Positions 1 through 10,884 of a stretch of DNA of 29,358 bases are shown here, piece by piece. The stretch lies in assembly GCA_022592445.1 (NCBI GenBank), contig JABYQR010000474.1, positions 1 to 29,358 of the forward strand, read 5' to 3'. The notes beneath the pieces were generated by a model. It was not told where the DNA came from. It saw nothing but the letters and a program-made list of their open reading frames with translations, and did not search any database. Positions within the stretch are counted from its first letter, which is position 1; each line of letters starts with the position of its first letter. Source of the stretch: Cytidiella melzeri (lineage: Eukaryota; Basidiomycota; Agaricomycetes; Polyporales; Irpicaceae). Both the position numbers and the translations under genes were made by a program.

Positions 1-1
1 T

Positions 2-3000
2 GTTGTTGCCACTCCCGCTGTTGCTGGTCCGTCGACCACTACTCCTCGTCGCAACCAGAGCGCGTGGGTGTTGGCTCTCTCTGAGTCCGACGTCACTATG
101 CACGTAATTACTTTGCTTACCACTACTTTTCTTACTCTACTTCCACTGTATGCGACTTTGTCGACAGACAAGTCGATACATATTCTTGATACTGGCACAA
201 CTATATACTGTACGCCGTACAGAGACTTACTTTTCAATGTCCACTCCGTACCAACTATAGTACTGACTGTTGCCAACTCAGCACAACTTGTTTTGAAACT
301 CACTGGTGACATGGTACTCGAGGTGGAACAGGAAAATGGTAAGCTTACTGAACTCTTGCTGAAGAACGTCTACTTCAACTCAACTCTACCTTTTACTTTA
401 ATCAGCGTTGGAAAACTCGGCTCTGATTATCGGTTCCCCACATTCTATCATGGACTTTGTACTATTAACGACTCAAACTTGACTTGTGTGGCTGTAGTTA
501 ATCAAATAATTGATACACGCTATCATCAACTCGAGTGACTTCTTCAGCAAGCGTGCATAGAACTGGCATTACTCTACTTGAACTACATAAAAAACTCGGT
601 CATCTCAGTTACTTCATGATCAAGAAACTACTTCAAACTTCGTCAATTATTACTGATCATATAACTGACCATACTGAAACTCCGTGCGAGGATTGTTTAC
701 TTAACAATATCCATCGCAATACCGTACCTAAACTTCGTTCTTCATCGTTAGCTGAAGCTTTCGGATATCACTTTCATATCGACATCTTTGGGCCTCTACC
801 CACAGCGTCAATTACTGGTAAACATAAATACTGGTTGACTATTGTCGACGCTGCTACTAGATGGTTAGTACTTGTACTACTAGTTACTAAAGATGACGCC
901 TATACTCAATGGGTCATTTTCTCTATTGAATTATTGACGCAATATGGTATTCGCGTCAAGATACTTCAAGCCGATAACAACGGTGTTGTCACCAGTAAAG
1001 CCACTACTACTTACTTAAAAACTCAAGGAACTATACTACGTCTTACTGTACATGACACTCCTCAGCAAAATGGTGTTGCTGAACGTGTACATCAAACTAT
1101 TATGAACTTGATTTGAGTAAAACTGCATACTGCATCTTTACCAAATTGACTATGGTGGTACGCTGCATTATAAGCGATGTATGTGTACAATCGTTCTCCC
1201 TCGTACTATACTTAACTACAAAACTCCTTACTTTAAGTGATATGGCACAGATGCCAACCTTGATGGACTTCAAGTCTTTGGTCAGCTGTGCATTGTATAC
1301 AGCAAATATTGCACAAATAAACTAGCATCTAAGGGTAAAAGGGGAGTCTGGATAGGCTTTGCTGAGCACTCTAAAGGTTGCTACATTTACTTCGGACAAT
1401 GTGTCGGAGTTGAACATAACTTGCAATTTGTTGACTCTACAATACAAATTGAAGGGGAGAAAGAACCAAATGTCAAAAAACTTACTGCTGAAAAACAACT
1501 TGAACTTGAGGACAACCCTTACATAGAACCATTGGAAATCGACAAGCCTGATGCTACTGGTTCAAGGCATTCCAACAGAACTCCTCAACTATTGCGTAAA
1601 GCTTGTGGTCTAAACTACGACGAAGTAGATACTAACATTGCTTTTACTTAACTGAGTTTAACGCTTACTATGCTGAGGACATTGGTGACCCTGTCACTTT
1701 CAAAGATGCACTTAATCACCCTCTCAAAGACAATTGGTTTAAGTCTATGAAACTTGAGGTTGATACACTAGAACAACTCAGCACTTGGGAATACTGTATC
1801 CTGCTGCCAAATGCCAACATTACTGGTTCTTGCGTCGTCTATAAGACTAAGTACGAACATGGCAAAGTTACTAAACTCAAGTCAAGACTTGTTGCACAAG
1901 GATGCTCTCAGCGCAATGGTATTGATTACTATGCAAACGACTTGTTTGCTCCAGTCGCGAGCATGAGTTCTATGTGACTCATACATACACTTGCAGCTTC
2001 ACTACACTTCGAGATTAACCAACTTGATGTTAAGTCCGCTTACTTATACGATAAGATCAACGATGATGAGGATCTTTATCTTTGTCCGCCGCCTGGCAAT
2101 TTACTGCCCAACTTGCCTAAGGGCTGGGTACTTAAACTACGCAAAACTCTCTATGGCCTTAAACAAGCCGGATGTCGCTGGTACAAGGTACTATGCGGTA
2201 TACTTTTTCAACTTGGACTTAAGCATTCAGACTATGATAACGCTGTCTTCTACCTTTACAGGGGAGACAAACTAATACTTATACTCGCTGTTCATGTCGA
2301 CAATATTACTCTCTGTACTATTACTTCTGTTGTCGCTGAATAATTTGAGATAGCACTTAGACAACATGTTGAGGTAACAAACAGTGGCACTATCCACTGG
2401 ATGCTTGGCATGGAGATTGATTCAACAAAGCCTCTGGTGTTATCAAGCTTTGTCAACGCGATTATATCCAAACCATACTTAAACAAAACAACTTTGACCA
2501 CAATCATACACGCCGAACGCCTATGATACACGAGCACAACTTAGCCCCCTGTGACTCGAAAGAACCTTTTCAGGACGCTGACGCTATTAAACAATACATG
2601 TATCTAGTCGGTGGTTTACGATATGTTGCTGACTGTACTCGACCAGACGTTGCATACTGCACTGGTCAACTTGCACGATACTTAGCTGACCCTTCTAAGG
2701 AACACTTCGCTGCAGCTAAACAGTGTTACCTATACTTGAAGGGAACGTGCGATTACTGGCTTGTCCTAGGAAACCAAGCAACTACTATTAATACTTCACT
2801 GTAACCCTGGCGCGGGTTAGCACAGTGCTCGGAACAGCATATATACTCCGATAAGACTGAGATAATAACATCTCAGTTAAACTGCCTTTTGGCGTAACGG
2901 TTATGACGTCGGAGTTCAGATCGCTTACATTCACTTGTTGGATACGCTGATTCTGACAGTATGACTACATACGGCAATAAACCAATAATGCGCTATACCT

Positions 3001-3401
3001 TCACATACAATGACTCGCTTATCTCTTGGTCAAGTAAGCACAGTTCACTCGTAACACTATCGGTCACTGAAGCCGAATTATATGCCTTAGCGCATGCGTC
3101 AACTGAGGCTATATATATAAAAGCTCTCATTGACGAACTACTTAACTTTACTATGGATCCTATCAAAATGTATACTGACAGTGCATCAACTATTGCCATT
3201 GTTAGCTCACCCAATGAGCAACATTTGCAACGAACTAAACACTTCGAAAATTGTAAGAATTTCATCAGCGATCGTGTACTCAAGAAGTATATAACTATTT
3301 ATCACATATCTTCTAACAATCAACATGCTGATACACTTACTAAAGCACTACCTCTCGAAAAACTCAAGCACTTCAATGAACTACTTCATATTTGTGCTTG
3401 A
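2..3401 (+). pseudogene. Copia Gag-Pol polyprotein remnant
   Basis: An open frame from base 2 carries the protease motif DTGTT near 190-205. The HKKLGH and CxDC zinc region lies at about 590-700. The integrase core follows, with catalytic residues visible in FHIDIFGPL, LQADNN and PQQNGVAER (about 770-1100). RT pieces follow: RLVAQGCSQ (about 1890-1920), QLDVKSAYLY (about 2020-2050), LYGLKQAGCRWY (about 2150-2185) and AVHVDNI (about 2287-2307). RNase H (SWSSKHSSLVTLSVTEAELYAL and HADTLTKAL) fills 2961-3401 and ends in TGA. Frame breaks occur near 538, 1116, 1325, 1651, 1977, 2275-2343 and 2804. The usual VDD catalytic pair of copia RT reads VDN here, so even the RT core is disabled. Most breaks look like point changes rather than large deletions. 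Confidence 0.92.
2797..2880. repeat. Two adjacent hairpins inside the copia remnant
   Basis: The first hairpin pairs CACTGT (2797-2802) and AACCC (2803-2807) with GGGTT (2814-2818) and ACAGTG (2822-2827), with a 3-base bulge. The second pairs ACTGAGAT (2856-2863) with ATCTCAGT (2870-2877) around a 6-base loop. They sit where the RT frame stops (2804) and before RNase H coding resumes near 2935, so about 130 bp does not translate as copia Pol. A small foldback insertion is the simplest reading. A decayed piece of the element itself is the alternative. Confidence 0.45.
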
Positions 3402-3408
3402 AGGGGAG

Positions 3409-3578
3409 TGTTCGACTATATTAATAAGACGCTTAATGTACTAGCGCCGTAGTTACCGTATATAAGACTTACTCTGATCAATGCAACGGCACACACTTTT
3501 GATCCCCAACTCCCACTGTGTGATCCCTCTCAGTCTTGCTCTCTCAACACTTTCCTCTACTTTCATAGCCTTCTAACA
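3409..3578 (+). repeat. Copia 3' LTR, 170 bp
   Basis: It begins TGTTCGAC directly after the polypurine tract AAGGGGAG and ends CTTCTAACA, giving the TG...CA ends of LTRs. The limits are confirmed by the solo copy at 22369-22538, which has the same length and ends. By eye 13 of 170 positions differ (about 92% identity), mostly transitions. A TATA box, TATATAAG, lies at 3459-3466 and would serve as the LTR promoter. The 3' flank begins GAGGA; the matching target duplication would be at the 5' end, outside the window. Confidence 0.93.
3459..3466 (+). promoter_or_regulatory. LTR TATA box
   Basis: TATATAAG lies 50 bp into the LTR and is kept in the solo copy. This is the expected place for the retrotransposon's pol II core promoter, with transcription starting about 30 bp downstream. 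Confidence 0.55.
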
Positions 3579-4002
3579 GAGGAGACAGGGTTGCCAATTC
3601 TGAGCAGATGCATGAGGACATTTGCAATGATACCTGGGTGGAGTCTCAGCAGCTGGCACTTTTTGACTGTCCTTCAACTGGTATGAGTTTTGATGTGAAT
3701 GTTGTTACCTCTTTCTTGTCTGCTTTGTCAGGGTCAGGATTGTTGTAGATATATACGCCATGTACCGTAACCATACACTCTCTGTTGTCATTCATATGCT
3801 ATGATGGTTGTGCAATGTTGTAGGTATGTCAGCCCTAGATGTCCCGCAGGTCTGAGTGACACACACACATTATATATGACAAATGGTCACAGCCAAACAA
3901 TATCGAATCAATCGACCTTCGAGGTCGGTCTGCAGTGGCCGCCGAACGAGGCTGTAACATGCAACAGTTACTACTTACGCGGGGCGCCAAACGATCGCTA
4001 GC
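3579..4002. other. Unassigned stretch between copia LTR and chitinase gene
   Basis: One + strand frame is open from about 3583 to the TAG at 3747 and has balanced composition (it includes NDTWVESQQLALFDCPSTG). I do not recognise it, and it could be an exon fragment of an interrupted host or transposon gene. The rest up to the chitinase ATG has short CA and TA runs and no supported gene. Confidence 0.4.
3870..3877 (+). promoter_or_regulatory. Candidate TATA box of the chitinase gene
   Basis: TTATATAT lies about 130 bp upstream of the first in-frame ATG (4003), after a CA-repeat run. It is the only TATA-like site at a fitting distance. Position is the only support. Confidence 0.3.
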
Positions 4003-5723
4003 ATGAAACCGCTGCTGCACTGGTGTTCGCCTTTTTCCTCAGCGACAGCCATCTTCACCGTCCTTTCTCTTCTCGCTGGCAGTATGCTTTCTTTCTTTAC
4101 AATTCCCCTCTTTTTGGCTCCTGTTGCTCTCGCTAGATACGTCGCTCGTGATGACACCCCAACCTCCTCGTCGGTGGTAGACATGGTCGCCGCTGCCTGG
4201 TTCACAGGTTGGCACGCACAGAACTTTACCGTGGCCTACGTAAGCTGGGACAAGTACACACATATCACCTTCTCCTTCGCGTAATCAAGTCTCTCTTCTC
4301 AACTCTCGACCCTCAAAGCTCATAGTTTTCCCTGCCAGTGTCACTACTCCCGATGTTACAACGCTCTCTGGCAATATCGTTGACGAGAAAGATGCTCTCA
4401 AAGACCTTGTAAAGACTGCCCACGAGAATGCAAGTCGTCCATCGCTCGAATCTCATCCAGCAGCGCTTGCATATACTGACCGCGCGTTTAGGACGTCAAG
4501 GTCTTGGTCTCCGTCGGAGGCTGGACAGGTTCTATCTACTACTCCTCTTACGTTGCCACTGCAGAGAACCGCACCGCTTTTGTCAAGACCATCACCGACC
4601 TCAAGACCACATATGATCTAGACGGTGTCGACTTTGAGTACGCCTGTCCACTCTCAGTTCGTCCCGTCTTGACCTTCACGTCCGTCTAGTTGGGAATCCC
4701 CTGGCAAACAAGGCCTTGGGTGCAATGTTGTATCCACCGACGACACCTCCAATTTTCTTTCCTTCCTTCAAGAGCTTCGCAAAGATCCCGTCGGCAAAGA
4801 CATGATCCTGACCGCGGCTACGTCTTCCCTTCCCTGGAACGGCGCGGACGGACAACCTTCCACGGACGTGTCTGCCTTTGCAAGTGTCCTCGATTACGTC
4901 GCCATCATGAACTATGACATCTGGGGACACTGGTGGGTAACCATCCCTCAACCTACCATGACTCACAATTTTTAACCACCAATGTGTTTCCAAATGGTCA
5001 GGAGCGCAACTGTCGGTCCCAACAGCCCTCTGAACGACACTTGTGCCTCACCCGCCCACCAACAAGGCAGCGCAGTCTCCTCCGTCAAGGCCTGGTCCGC
5101 CGCCGGCATGCCCCTACACCAAATCGTTCTCGGCGTCGCATCGTACGGACACGCCTTCTCCGTCCCCGTCGACTCTGCGTTCGAATGCCAAGACGAAGAC
5201 GACAACCTCGGCGTCCTCGCCCCTTACCCTCCCTTTGACACTAACGTCTATCCCGTAGGCGACGCATGGGACGACGCACCGGGCTTGGACGCATGTGGCG
5301 TCCAAGAACCTCAAGGTGGAAGTTTCGATTTCTGGGGACTGATAGACGGCGGTTTCTTGAACGAAAACGGGACGGTCAATTCGGCTGGTGGGATCGAGTA
5401 CCGGTTTGATGAGTGCAGTCAAACTGTGAGTGTGTGTTCTTTCCCCCTTTCGCTCAAATGGAAGGGTATGGATAGGGGGGTTTTTTTTTTGACCTACCAT
5501 ATATACATAGGCATACGTGTACAACGAGACGTCTCAAGTGATGGTCTCGTTCGACGACGCGCCTTCCTTTTCCGCCAAAGGCCAGTTCATCAAGTCCGAG
5601 GGTCTGAGGGGTTTTGCGATGTGGGAAGCCGGTGGTGACTTTCACGACATACTCCTCGATTCTATCCGAGGAGGGGCTGGGTTTGTCGATTCTTCAAACG
5701 ACGTCGACGACGACGATCGCTAA
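4003..5723 (+). CDS. GH18 chitinase, secreted, 6 exons
   Basis: Glycoside hydrolase family 18 enzyme that cleaves beta-1,4 links in chitin; likely secreted and used in wall remodelling or chitin scavenging. Exons by phase and motif: 4003-4280, 4339-4429, 4492-4637, 4690-4932, 5002-5425, 5511-5723, giving 464 residues. The substrate-binding motif VLVSVGGWTGS is in exon 3. The catalytic DGVDFDWE (DxxDxDxE, about residues 167-174) is completed exactly across the 4638-4689 intron. MNYDIWGHW and GFAMWEAGGD are further family blocks. No chitin-binding module follows. The ORF opens at 4003, but the second in-frame ATG at 4084 gives a cleaner signal peptide (MLSFFTIPLFLAPVALA) and may be the true start. 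Intron 2 (4430-4491) begins GC rather than GT. All six exons join without a stop, so the gene looks functional despite the neighbouring retroelement. Confidence 0.9.
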
Positions 5724-6697
5724 AGCGTCTTGCAACGAATTGTTTTCTTTTTTTTGTTTCATTCACTTGACCAAACTCTCTCGCCGCACACACCGCGTCG
5801 TGTACGTCATCTTTCAGTCGAAACTGTTCTCTCCTCGTTTCCTTTCGCCTGTTTTCATCCGCTAGTCGTCGCTCGGTCTAGTCACCGACAATTACCGTCG
5901 TGGTCGATCCACCTTGTTTGACCTCATCCAGAGTATATATATATACATATACACGCTAGAAGCTGTATATACGTCCCCTTCAATATCACGATCCTTCCCT
6001 CCCTATAACTGCTATACCATTAAGCTATAATCGAATACTACAGGTCGTCGACTGTCGGCGGGTACGCACATGTCTCACAAAATTCGCCGCATGTGAGGCA
6101 ATGAGTGAGCGTGCACGCTTGACTGGGAGATGTACCGTCAGAGATCTACACAGTCCATTATCATCTCATGCCTCACGCCTCAGCACGCGCATCTCATTAT
6201 TTGCACCGTCGTAGCCCATTTAAGGTCCAGCATCATGCACTTTGAAAGAAAAACCTCGAATGATTGGCAGTGACAGGGACGTGCCAAACACGAGAACACG
6301 AGGGCGACTTCAAGGGCAAACTGCCAGATGCAGCGATGACACAACCAAAATTGGCAACTGTTGTGGTAGGCAAACAACGCGCGCGAAGAAGAAAGAAGAA
6401 AAAAAGGCAGCCTGAATATATTGATAAACTCGTCAGCAGCTTACCAAGGATGCTAAACGATTACGCATTACCGTCATAAAAATAAAAACAAAAAAACACT
6501 ACTTGTGATGCTGCGCATGCAACATTATGAACCGCCAGTAGGGTCGCAAACAGTGCAGAATCAAGTTATTTACGCTTGAGTCGGAGGTCCACGTTGATCA
6601 CTACCGTAACGATCCATCGAGGACAGCCTCGAGAGAGCTGGTCAATCCCTTGAAGCAGCATAAACGTGGTGAATTCCAAATCTCCGGGTAACCTAAA
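5724..6697. other. Convergent intergenic region, chitinase and bZIP 3' ends
   Basis: No reading frame here resembles a protein. Both flanking genes end into it, so it should hold their 3' untranslated regions and poly(A) sites. A TA microsatellite lies near 5933-5950, and an A-rich run (AAAAATAAAAACAAAAAAAC) near 6477-6496. Confidence 0.6.
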
Positions 6698-8105
6698 CTA
6701 GCCAATTTGAGTGTCCCCCGGCTCTCCACCGTCCTTTGGCTGGTTGGGCTGATCTGCTTCGACATGGTCATCAGCAGGCGGACCACCGGAGGCAGATGAC
6801 GGTACATCCGTACCATTGCCTCCTGGCGGCTGCACACTCGTCGACTGAGGTCCCTGGCCAATTCCAGCGATAGAGACAGGTAGCGGGATGGTCACGCCTG
6901 CTGTTGCTTGCTGTTGCTGAAGCTGGTTCAGAGCTGCACGAAGCGCGGCATTTTCGATGCGGAGTTGATCCACTAGTGCCCGACAATCTTCCCACCGCCT
7001 GTTTGCTTCGTCGGCGGATGCGAGAGCCGCGTCCAGCAGCTGTGAACGCGATTCTAGAGCTTTGACATGTCTGCACAGAAAGGAACGTGAGAACTGCGTC
7101 ATTGAGAAATCCATGTCGAAGGAGTCTGCGCCGATGCGGCTTGTCGCACGATGAAGACCAGACATTGCGTCTAGCGTTGAAGTCGAAGAAGAAGAACACT
7201 CACTGATCTCTCCTCTCCCTGAACGCCCTCTGAGCCTTCCTGTTCTGCTCCGCCCTCTTACTCTGACTAAGGGGCCTCCCTGCCTGCGACGAGCCCGGTT
7301 CTGGCGAGCCTCCTTGCGTTTGAACGGGGGGAGGCATGCCGGGTGGAGGAGGCGGGGGCATGCCGCCTGGGGTGTAGTCACCTGCAGGGACGTACTGGTA
7401 AGCGTGAATTGGTGGTGGAGGACCTCCCAAGTGCGGGGGCAGGGGAGGAGGCCCTGGGTGCATCAACGCATGGGGAGGGATGGCGCCAGGAGGAGGAGGA
7501 GGTCCTGGCATGTGCTGCATGCCAGGTGGAGGCTGAGGAGGTTGTGGATGAGGTGGAGGCGCATGGGTGTCCTGCGGGTTTGGAGGGGTCGCGTTTGCGG
7601 TCGGGGGAGTCTTGCGTTTTTTCGGTGGACGGGGCGTCGTTATTATTGAGGACGACGCAGGCTGCGGCTGCTGCGTGATGATAATGGGTTGTTCATCGCG
7701 TAAACGAAGGGTTTGGAATGTGCCTCCGAGGGCTCCGCTTTGAGGTTCTGGCTGTGAGTTTTCTGGTTGGTTCAGCGTCGAGGACGGCGATACCGTCTGT
7801 GGTTGGGGTGTTGTCGACGTCTGGTGCGACGATGAGGACGGTGGGTGTTGGTGGTAAGAGTTGGCTAGCATGGCCGTCAGTCGTACATTCCATCAGCAGC
7901 ATCTCTTAGTAAGACGAGCGGACTTTGGAAACGATGCGTGGGAGTACTCTGACTAAGCAGGGCGCTACTCACTGTGGTCGGCCTCCCACTGCCAGCCCTC
8001 GTCCATCGTGTACACCGCTTCGGTCTCGAGCTCTTCTTGCTTGATCTTTCTCTTGGCCGTGCTCGCTTCGTCCTCAGGGTAGAGTAGCAGGTCCCTGATA
8101 TCCAT
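6698..8105 (-). CDS. bZIP transcription factor, YAP/AP-1-like, 3 exons
   Basis: Predicted nuclear DNA-binding regulator of 388 residues. Exons on the minus strand: 8105-7973, 7864-7204, 7070-6698. The basic region SKRAEQNRKAQRAFRERRDQ (about residues 246-265) contains NxxAQxxFR, the signature of the fungal YAP/Pap1 group. A heptad-like zipper follows (HVKALE ... LRIENAALRAAL, about 266-310), and the 7203-7071 intron falls between the two. Before it lies a very proline-, glycine- and glutamine-rich stretch (about residues 45-240), and after it an acidic, disordered tail. The first exon has KRKIKQEE, which includes a psi-KxE sumoylation-like motif. The first intron (7972-7865) was chosen because GTGAGT and the TAG acceptor restore phase and no other acceptor avoids a stop; an ATG at 7871 is a shorter alternative. 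No cysteine-rich redox domains like those of Yap1 are evident, so a stress role is not supported. Confidence 0.85.
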
Positions 8106-8879
8106 GCACGACGGCGTGGGTGTGGAGAGGAAGCCTGGATGAGCACAGCAGGGTCGCGCGCGAGGCTAACTGTACGGTCAAAGATGTCTCAGGTGATCAT
8201 GAGGAACCGTCGGTATATATATATATTATGGAACCAGAACATATATATGCTCACCCATCCATCTCGTTTTTTGTCACTTCCGAGGGTGTGTTTCCTCCTG
8301 TCTCGTCGCTTTACAGAGTGACATAAGCCTGATGTCAGTGTAATAATAGTCTAAACATTGTCTGGACAGCTACAAGTAATAGAACGGGTTTTTGACCACA
8401 TACTACTCTTTGACTGTGTATGCAACAACGCCAGCATGTGACCGTCTATCGTAATGACCAGAATAGCACTCGCATGACCATTGCTCTGTAATTTGTTCTC
8501 GGCTTGCGTCGTGTTCCTGACCTCTTCCTAAATGGACGATGAATTTGCGCTCAAAGTTCAGCATGATAATAGAGAAAGAGTGAATTTTGCGAACATGGCC
8601 CGCCAACCTAGCTATTGTCCGCTGCTCTCGACAGTGCGCAAAGGGAATTGATCGGAATAACACGGAGGTGTGACGCACAGCACTAGCCAAATACATCGAC
8701 ATCGTCCGGTTCCATCCGCTGCGTAGTGTCCAAATATGGTAGTGCATCACGTTTGATGGATCAATTCGTGTCGTCAACAAGGACCCACCCGCCTATGCCC
8801 GGCTGTTTCCGCGGGAGCGTGGCGCCTAACTGTATTAGACTAGCAGCTTCAGGCCGGCCACAGTGCACTCTCGGGACCT
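8106..8879. promoter_or_regulatory. Shared divergent promoter region, bZIP and BTB genes
   Basis: The bZIP gene starts leftwards at 8105 and the BTB gene rightwards at 8880, so these 774 bp must carry both promoters. A TA microsatellite lies at about 8214-8227 and a second TATATAT run near 8241. No supported coding region is seen, and no specific operator could be assigned. Confidence 0.5.
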
Positions 8880-10884
8880 ATGTCTGTCAACCCATCACAC
8901 ATTCTCATCGCTCGTAATTCCAGAGGACACAGCTCGCAGCCCTCAGCATCCCTGAGTTCTCCCACAGAAACACACGCCGCCGCAGCGGGCATTTTCAGAT
9001 CTGGCGGCTTAGGCTCACCGCCACCTTGGGAAGGCGGCGCAGCAGGCGAGTCTGGCACGGATGTCGAAACCGTGTCAGACTTGAGCAGCGCAGATGAGTT
9101 TGAAGAGGATCCGATTGAGCTCGACGAGACTTTCACCAGGAAGGGCCGCTTGCCTGGAAACGTCAAGATCATTGTGCAGAGCACGACGTTCTGGTGAGTT
9201 TACGGCTCAATAATTCGCACGCAACCCTGTAGCCTTTAGGGACAAAAAAGCTAAGCGAGTGGCTTGGATATCACAGGGCACACAAGGAAGTTCTCTTCTT
9301 CGCGTCGCCCTTCTTCGAAGCAGCCCTCAGCGGCAACTGGGCGGAAACCAGCGGAGGACGGCCACAGTCGGTCTCGTCAGTCATCACGATTTCCCAACCA
9401 CCACATGTTGCCTCTCCAGAGGGAAACACAGAGAGCTCTCTCGCGGAACTGTCTCAAGAGATCGATATCTCGGAAACCGCTGACGAAGACACGCTGGATG
9501 AAGGTGAGGTGGACAACAACAACAACAACACCGAGAGAGCGAGGCAAGCTAGCTTGCAGCAGCTACAGAGTGCTGACTCTTCTCCACCATCTTCACTGGG
9601 GAAGGGCAAGCAAAGAAATCTAGAGATCGAGCCTAACCGCGGACCACGCGGTCACTTGCTGAAACGCACAAAGCATACCCCCGATGCTGTGATCGTCCTA
9701 AAAGAGGAGAAGGTGCGTCCTGCGTGAAAAAACAAAACAAAAAAAAAAAACAGGCATGCCGCTCAGATTGACAATTTCTCTCAGGCAAACACCTTTTATG
9801 ATTTCCTCAAATATGTTTACCCACAGTACGCGCGTGCAGCCACGTCACAACCCCTTTTCCAGCTGCTGATCGGCTTTTTTTCATGCAGTCTTGTCTGTAC
9901 CATCACATGGAACAACGTCGAAGGGCTTATGAATATTTCTCACAAGCTGACCGTGCCATCTCTCCAACGCGAGTGCCTCGCTTTTTTGCTGACGCATGCC
10001 GCTGGAAAACCCATCAAGGCCATGCGCATCGCAGAGTTGTTCGAGGAAGAGGAATTGTATCGAGAGAGCAGCCGATTCGTGCTTGATAATCCTGGAGGAT
10101 GGCCCGACCAGGAATTGAGCACGTTAAGTCCGGAAACACTGCTCAAACTCGAGAAAAGGTGGTTCAGACCCAATCTCAACGCAAGTGCATGTTATATTGA
10201 TATGATTGATATCACCGCCTCGAACAGGCGAACTTGGTTTTTAGAACGTGTCCTCAAGCTGGGTTTAACCCAAATCGCAAAAGAATACCAATGTGTACGT
10301 CGCAGACACCACACATTCGTTTATTTTCTTTCTTTCTTTCTAAATTCATCGCACAGTGTTCGACGTGTCCTGACCCTCCAACTTGCGCTCGGCTCCTAGA
10401 AGAAAAATGGCGTCAAGCCTATCAAGCAGTCTTTCGCTTCGGTGTGCACAATAAAAACCCCCCACGAAAACGTATCCAATGCTTACTCACAACATTTGCT
10501 AATCAGGCCCCTGTCAACCATCCATCGTCTTTCGCTACCTTCGCACACTCGAAGCTGTCACCCCCCCTCTATCGCTCACCCACCTCACTTGTCAAACACA
10601 CGCCAAAGCGTTCACAGCCACCCGTGCGTGATCCCTTATTCTGTTTACAATCCAACAATACAATTTCCGTCACTCACAACCCGGTGCCACCCCCAACGGC
10701 AGTGTTCGACCGCATGTTCTCACTCGGTCTTCGAGGCAGCGGTGCAGACGCGCAACCTGGTCCACTCACACGAGTCGCAACAGTTGCCGGAGCGTCAGCG
10801 CTGCAAGGTCCACGTCGGCATTTCTTGTACTGCAGTCTCAAGACTGAAACCCAGCCGAAGCCGAAACGATCTAGGGAGCAGTGA
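8880..10884 (+). CDS. BTB/POZ-domain protein with interrupted BTB fold, 8 exons
   Basis: Predicted 503-residue protein. BTB/POZ domains mediate dimerisation or recruitment to cullin-3 ligases; the function here is unknown. Exons: 8880-9193, 9277-9712, 9785-9825, 9889-10158, 10228-10294, 10357-10441, 10507-10623, 10703-10884; all junctions keep phase. The BTB core starts with KIIVQSTTFWAHKEVLFFASPF (split here by a junction) and FEAALSGNWAET (about residues 97-129). It is interrupted by about 105 low-complexity residues, including an asparagine run from a CAA repeat near 9514-9531. It resumes with FYDFLKYVYPHLVCTITW (about 254-271), then EGLMNISHKLTVPSLQREC. The C-terminal half has a cysteine cluster (CSTCPDPPTC) and ends with RHFLYCSLKTE and a basic tail. 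I recognise the layout as common in agaricomycete proteins, but no function is established. The 10159-10227 intron is 69 bp with no in-frame stop, so retention is possible. Confidence 0.85.

Larger units (their letters stand above)
1..3578 (+). mobile_element. Ty1/copia LTR retrotransposon, 3' part, degenerate
   Basis: The stretch reads in copia order: protease, GAG-pre-integrase zinc region, integrase, reverse transcriptase, RNase H, polypurine tract (3401-3408) and 3' LTR (3409-3578). The 5' LTR, primer-binding site and most of gag lie left of the window. The coding part is broken by many stops and frame changes, so the copy cannot make a full polyprotein. The integrase-before-RT order is what separates copia from gypsy. 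A solo LTR of the same family lies at 22369-22538 in the opposite orientation, so the family has been active more than once here. Confidence 0.93.

Noticed and set aside
2885..2925. tRNA D-arm-like sequence (TGGCGTAACGGTTATGACGTC)
   Set aside because: No B box, no matching acceptor stem and no T arm within reach; not called as a tRNA or SINE.
5114..5524. 136-codon minus-strand open frame
   Set aside because: Antisense of chitinase exon 5 and its intron.
7314..7678. Two 111-codon + strand open frames
   Set aside because: Antisense of the proline-rich bZIP exon; tryptophan/arginine- and glycine-rich composition is the expected mirror.
7869..7871. ATG 7871 as the bZIP start
   Set aside because: Possible, but the upstream exon 8105-7973 joins in phase and looks like protein; kept only as an alternative.
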